64,000 nucleotides of DNA from Chromobotia macracanthus. Taxonomy: Eukaryota > Chordata > Actinopteri > Cypriniformes > Botiidae. The stretch is from NCBI GenBank assembly GCA_036877525.1, contig JAZGTH010000066.1:7972001-8036000 (forward strand). Reading direction: 5' to 3'. Position 1 is the stretch's first letter; the number at the start of each line of letters is the position of its first letter. Under the pieces are notes generated by a model. That model did not search any database, was not told the origin of the DNA, and worked only from the letters and a program-made list of their open reading frames with translations. Of this stretch, positions 59,346 through 64,000 are shown in pieces. The position numbers and the translations under genes are program-made.

Positions 59346-61180
59346 ATAGTGTAAAAGTCCATTTTAGAAAAATGTCCCTGAACATTTATCTATGCATTTT
59401 TTCCTGTCCAAACCACTCTCAAAATACACTTGACAATGTACTGAATGCATACATACCAAACATGATGTTGAAAGGCTGGAATAATCATTTGTACCTATAT
59501 TCAGGGTCTACAGGTGAGGTTACACGTTATGACATTCCAGCTACATTTACACACACAATGACATTTTGGTATGTTCAGCATTTGTAATGTGCAATTGTAA
59601 TGTCCTTTTTAACAGTTCTTTTTGTATAAATGTAAAAGGTTTGACTCTCCTTGTTTCAATCATTGCGTGCTGCATGGCCAGCACATTAGCATGCTGTATC
59701 TGGAGGATCAAAGGAACTTTATTGCCATCCTGGTGTCCAATGGTGTTTATTGTGGAGATTTTTAATGGGAATTTGCTGTATTTTGTGGATCAGCCATTCT
59801 ATCAACTGCATAAGTCTGTTTCAAAACCCATGTGAGCTTTGTTTCTGTCTGCTCTCTAGTTAGGTAGCTAGAATTTTGGGCAGGTTTTTAAACACCTTAC
59901 AAATAGTACACCACGTGAGAATTGACTCATAATTCATTTCAACAAAGTTTGGTGTTATGATGACACTAATCTAACAGTAACTCTAACAAGACACACAAAT
60001 CACACCAAACTAATAAATAATCAGTATTGTACTTAAACTTCATATTAACTTTAGTTAATACAAATTATATGTATAACTAAAGTCAGTGGAAATCTGGAGG
60101 TAGTGCTATAACCTCCTTAAGTACTGAGATTTGTTACAACCAAAGTAACGCAAGAAGTTTGTTTACTGGGACTTCACATTTGCAATGTGCAGCCTAGGCA
60201 TTTCCATCTGCACATTTGCCTACAGTATGTTTCTGGCCCTAAAATTAAGGTTGCCACATAGCTTTTGAAACAGCCTTTGCCTCGGGATGCCTTAAAGTGC
60301 TTCATATGTAGGCTGCTTGTGAGAGTTTGACGCAGAACCTGTGCATGTCAACATAAAAGTGTGCTGTGCATGTCAACATAAAAATCTCTAATTATGCTTT
60401 GGTGTGGACTGTGAAGTTACTTAGCAGTGCACTTAATTATTTTTATACTGACATGTTAACAGTAAAGAGAGGTGGTGTAAATAAGGGCAACCACAGTGTA
60501 TTTTTTTGGAATGAATTCTTTCTCTGTGATGAGGCCCATTTATTCTTCTTCATTGAAACCCATTGATACAATTTGTTGTTTGTTAATTGCTAGTATTTTA
60601 AGTAATACAGGCAGTATATTAATAAAATGCAAAAAGACTTTTGCAGACAGATTTTTGCATGTTACCACAAATTAATATGCATTTTGTTTCTTAACAATAA
60701 ACACATTTTTGATATTTATCAGGATTTTGTTTTATATACCTAGATTTGCTAAATTGAATAAGAAAATTCCAAGATAGTAACAGAATTAAAATTCAAATCA
60801 ACAAAGTCTTTTTCTCCAGTGTAGCTCTGAAATCTCATTTGTATATGTTCAAAACATTCACACATTAGCACCAAATGCTGTTGAAAATCTTTAATGTAGT
60901 TTGCATTTGTTCCTATGTCATAAGATGAGAATCACTATTAGTAGTGATTAGTAGTGAATCACTATGAGCAGTAATTTCTGCTCGGATGAAGAGAAGCTGT
61001 TTTGTTATAGTGTCTGTACATTTAGTTGTACAGACATCTTACATACCTTACATACAATTAGTTCATATTTCTTTACATTTTTTTACAGAGACAAAAATAC
61101 AATATACTTTTTGATTTCATTTATTCCTTAATATTGGTTCAGTTTAGTACATAATATTCAAGAGTATATGCTTTAATTGC
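59346..61180. other. Intergenic AT-rich DNA
   Basis: No gene supported. A 25-bp direct duplication of GTGCATGTCAACATAAAA lies at about 60342-60384, and a 10-bp hairpin TGTCTGTACA/TGTACAGACA at about 61011-61036. Confidence 0.4.
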
Positions 61181-61189
61181 AGATTTTAT

Positions 61190-62480
61190 TAGTTTTATTA
61201 GCTCATACAGTGAGAATCACCCATAAGGTCAGAGGAGCCTGGGTGCCATGTTATTTCCTGTATGAGTAAGATCACAGGGCACAGAGCCTCTTGCTGCTCA
61301 TCAACACAAACACATGACATACTCACCTCCACAGTTCTGACCATAGCTCACCTGAGATATGGTTTAATTGTTCCTAATTAAAGTTGTACATAAATTGCCT
61401 GTAATTAAACATGCAGTTCATTAGTATTCCTAAAAATAAATAGGGTTCCTTTCTGAGTGTATACGTGTCATGCAAATGGATATTTTGATTATATATTAAG
61501 ATATTTTGCGCTGTAAGGTATCCATCATTTCCCAAAACTGCAGTTAGATAATTCTACTGTACCTGAGCTGCAACTGTTGTAGATTTCTTATTACAGTGAA
61601 TGGTTTTTTAAGTTTTTAACCAAAAACCTACATTAAAAAAATTTAAATTACACATTTACTACAGTTTTATACTACACCTACACCCTAATTGGCTCATTTG
61701 AGTGTTTATAGCATATAGTATATTCCTTATATAGCATATAGCAGTAAACAGCATATAGTATATTCATTATAGCATATAGTATATTCATAGTATATTGTAC
61801 ATTTTATTATTAGCGAGTAACTCTTAACAGAACATGTTTTTTACATGTAAAAATGTTACATTAAAAAACATGGCTCTAACATTTAATTGGATCAATATAT
61901 TTAGTGAGAGCTGTAAAATGGGGGATGGATCAAGCCAATATTGGGGAAAAAAGTCCAATTAATAATTTTCCAATTAATTAAATCTCAAAGGGTTTTTTAA
62001 AGATAACTAATTCAACAGAATAGCTGCCAGTGAAACAGAATGCAGTCATATTTATCAGATATCTCTAAAAATCACTTCAGAATAAATTAAAGCCTAGCAA
62101 AACTGCTTGCTGTCATCTTGCTGACAATTACAGAGGAAGAAAGGATAGACTCTCTAAAGAATTAGCACTTAATTATGGCCTAATTATGCATTCTAATAGC
62201 ATCTCAAATGGATAGTGGTTGTCGAGAGGATTAAACCATATGTAATTGTAGGTTAATACTTAATCATTTTTTTATTTTCATCATTGTAATCCTCTTTAAC
62301 CTGCAGGTTGCTCTCATTAATTAATTGCACTTTATATTATGTTTCAGTTTTGGTGCTTAATACATCATTAGGGATGAATCATCATGTGAGATGAATAATG
62401 AGATCTATCACTTAAACTGAACTTGTAAGGAATTAACATGGAGTGTTGAGATTAATTGAGCATGTAGATGTGAACTAACG
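61190..62480. promoter_or_regulatory. Candidate conserved non-coding (enhancer-like) sequence
   Basis: Repeat-free DNA dense in homeodomain-type sites (TAATTA and related), for example 61355-61430 and 62150-62200 (GCACTTAATTATGGCCTAAT), and 62310-62345. Composition and texture resemble vertebrate conserved non-coding elements. A worn (ATAGTATATTC)n stretch at 61715-61800 separates two parts. This is inference from sequence texture only. Confidence 0.3.
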
Positions 62481-62755
62481 GGGAGTATGGAAGGTAAACT
62501 AGGAGTACAGAATTTACTTGAGTAACACTTATTAATGTTTTATTATATTATTATGTGCTTTTAGAAGTAAGTTTAAAGGTGTGTACTTTTACTTGAGTAA
62601 AATTAGACATACTTGATTATATTTCAAATAAAAAAATGTACTTTTACTCCTGAGCGATTGTTTGTTTGTTTCTTTAGTCAGATGCAATTTGCAATTAACT
62701 GTATTTGTTTACAAAGTGTGACCTGTAAATGGTTATAACCAAATATACATTGTTA

Positions 62756-63893
62756 TACAACCTCAAATCAGAAAAAGTTGGGACAGTATGGAAAACACAA
62801 ATAAAAAAAGTAGTGATTTCTAAATTTACTTTGACTTGTATTTCATTGCAGACAATACAACAGCACATTATTTAATGTGTTCCTCATGATTTTTATTGTT
62901 TTTTTTTTCAAAAAAACAAAATTCCTATTTTGGTTCTTGCAACACATTTAAAAAAAGTTGGAACAGGAGCAATTTTGGGCTAGTAATCAGGTAAATTGGT
63001 TAACTAATGATGTGATTTGAAACAAGTGATGTCAACAGGTTATTGTAATTATGATTTGGTACAAAAGCAGCATCCAAGAAAGGTCTTGTCCTTTAGGAGC
63101 AAAGATGGGCCGAGGATCGCCAGTTTGCCAACAAATACGTGAGAAAATTATTGAAATGTTTAAAAACAATGTTCCTCAAAGAAAGATAGAAAGACATTTG
63201 CTTATTTCACCTTCAACAGTGCATAACATAATTAAAAGATTCAAGGAATGTGGAGGAATTTCAGTGCGTAAAGGACAAGGGCGCAAGGCTAAGCTGAACA
63301 ACCGTGCTCTCCGATCCCTCAGGCGGCACTGCATCAAACCTTTGTCAAGTACCACAATATGTAGCTACGTCCACAAATGCCAGTTAAAACTGTACTGTAC
63401 CAAAAGGAAGCCCTATGTTAACAGTGTCCAGAAGCGCCGTCGACTTCTCTGGGCTCGGAGGCATCTGGGATGGACGATCAGTATCAGTGTTGAATCAGTA
63501 TTTCATCATGAATCAGTATTTCAGGTATTTTTTGGGAGAAATGGACGCCGTGTGCTCCGGACCAAAGAAGAAAAGGATCATCCAGACTGTTACCAGCAAC
63601 AAGTCCAAAAGCCAGGGTCTGTCATGGTATGGGGTTGTGTCAGTGCCCTTGGTAAAGGTAACTTGCACTTCTGTGATGGCGCCATTAATGCTGAAAAGTA
63701 CATAGAGATTTTGGAGCACAATATGCTGCCTTCAAGAAGACATCTTTTCCAGGGACGTCCATGTATATTTCAATGCAAAACCACATTCTGCACACATTAC
63801 AAAGTCCTGGCTGCGGAGGAAGAGGATACAGGTACTTGACTGGCCTGCCTGCAGTCCCGACCTGTCTCCAATAGAGAATGTGTGGCGCATTTT
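62756..63893 (+). mobile_element. Tc1-like transposon, copy 2 (same family as 739-5378), 3'-truncated
   Basis: The left inverted repeat starts TACAACCTCAAATCAGAAAAAG and has both the outer and inner AAAGTTGG repeats, closely similar to copy 1. Transposase sequence follows to TATGGCGCATT-type sequence at about 63890, where similarity stops and unrelated DNA begins. No right inverted repeat is present in the window. Confidence 0.9.
63051..63893 (+). pseudogene. Tc1-like transposase, copy 2
   Basis: One open frame of 262 codons from 63051: helix-turn-helix (RKIERHLLISPSTVHNIIKR), GRKAK basic hinge, RRLLWARRHLGW, then VFFGRNGRRVLRTKEEKDH and PGSVMVWGCVSALGKGNL. A deletion of about 50 nt after HCIK (63337) removes part of the paired-like domain. 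At the first catalytic position the sequence is FHHESVF, with His in place of Asp. After GRPCIFQ the frame slips, losing the QDNA box with the second Asp; it reappears in other frames as WPACSPDLSPIENVW at 63839-63884. It is inactive, although the open frame is long. Confidence 0.85.
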
Positions 63894-64000
63894 GCACTTC
63901 AAAACAGCAACAGCATAAAATCTACCTGTTAGTAGAGCATGCATCACTGTAACTTTTGCTATTACTGTTTTAAAGAATCTAACTTTTGTCTATTGGGTGA

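Overview
The window looks like teleost nuclear DNA, most likely from a cyprinid (carp, goldfish or zebrafish-like fish). It is AT-rich and intron-rich, with no bacterial-style gene packing. It carries families typical of fish genomes: Tc1-like elements, jockey/CR1-L2-type LINEs, DIRS, tRNA-derived SINEs, hAT-like MITEs and a Polinton/adintovirus-type relic. It also holds one clear vertebrate gene pair, tmem86a and spty2d1, head to head. These genes are, to my knowledge, neighbours in other vertebrates too. Family names rest on recognition of translated motifs; no database search was possible.

Layout. 0.25-0.74 kb: very long poly(T)/poly(A) tract. 0.74-5.38 kb: Tc1-like element with about 200-bp inverted repeats, split by a 3.07-kb decayed LINE flanked by an AACAA duplication. 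5.9-9.4 kb: decayed multi-exon gene of a transposase-like kind. 12.09-12.71 kb: hAT-like MITE with a 14-bp minisatellite. 12.7-20.1 kb: two inverted arms around broken genes, namely a packaging ATPase, a hydrophobic structural-type protein, and a tyrosine-recombinase-like gene, with a Tc1 fragment inserted. 21.2-21.6 kb: second partial ATPase-region copy, then an L2-like LINE end. 22.3 kb: SINE with an apparent micro-inversion. 23.66-25.79 kb: DIRS-like retroelement on the minus strand.

32.78-36.57 kb (minus): tmem86a, three coding exons with good splice sites, 237 aa, intact. 37.71-42.08 kb (plus): spty2d1, recognisable exon by exon with conserved splice sites, but with several frameshifts, a 22-bp duplication and no visible conserved basic exon. 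It is probably a recently decayed copy, for example one duplicate in a polyploid, or a badly indel-ridden assembly stretch. The two start codons lie 1.14 kb apart, so they probably share a bidirectional promoter.

43.6-47.4 kb: LINE remains (ORF1 with an esterase-like domain, then a reverse transcriptase). 47.8-48.0 kb: isolated GC-rich patch. 48.7-49.95 kb: possible minus-strand exons. 52.2-52.96 kb: another Tc1 family, interrupted by (AT)n. 53.13-53.41 kb: tRNA-derived SINE. 54.7-55.8 kb: one inverted-repeat element inside another. 58.3-59.3 kb: LTR piece with a primer-binding site matching elongator tRNA-Met. 61.2-62.5 kb: quiet, homeodomain-motif-rich sequence that may be conserved non-coding DNA. 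62.76-63.89 kb: second copy of the first Tc1 family, same orientation, 3'-truncated.
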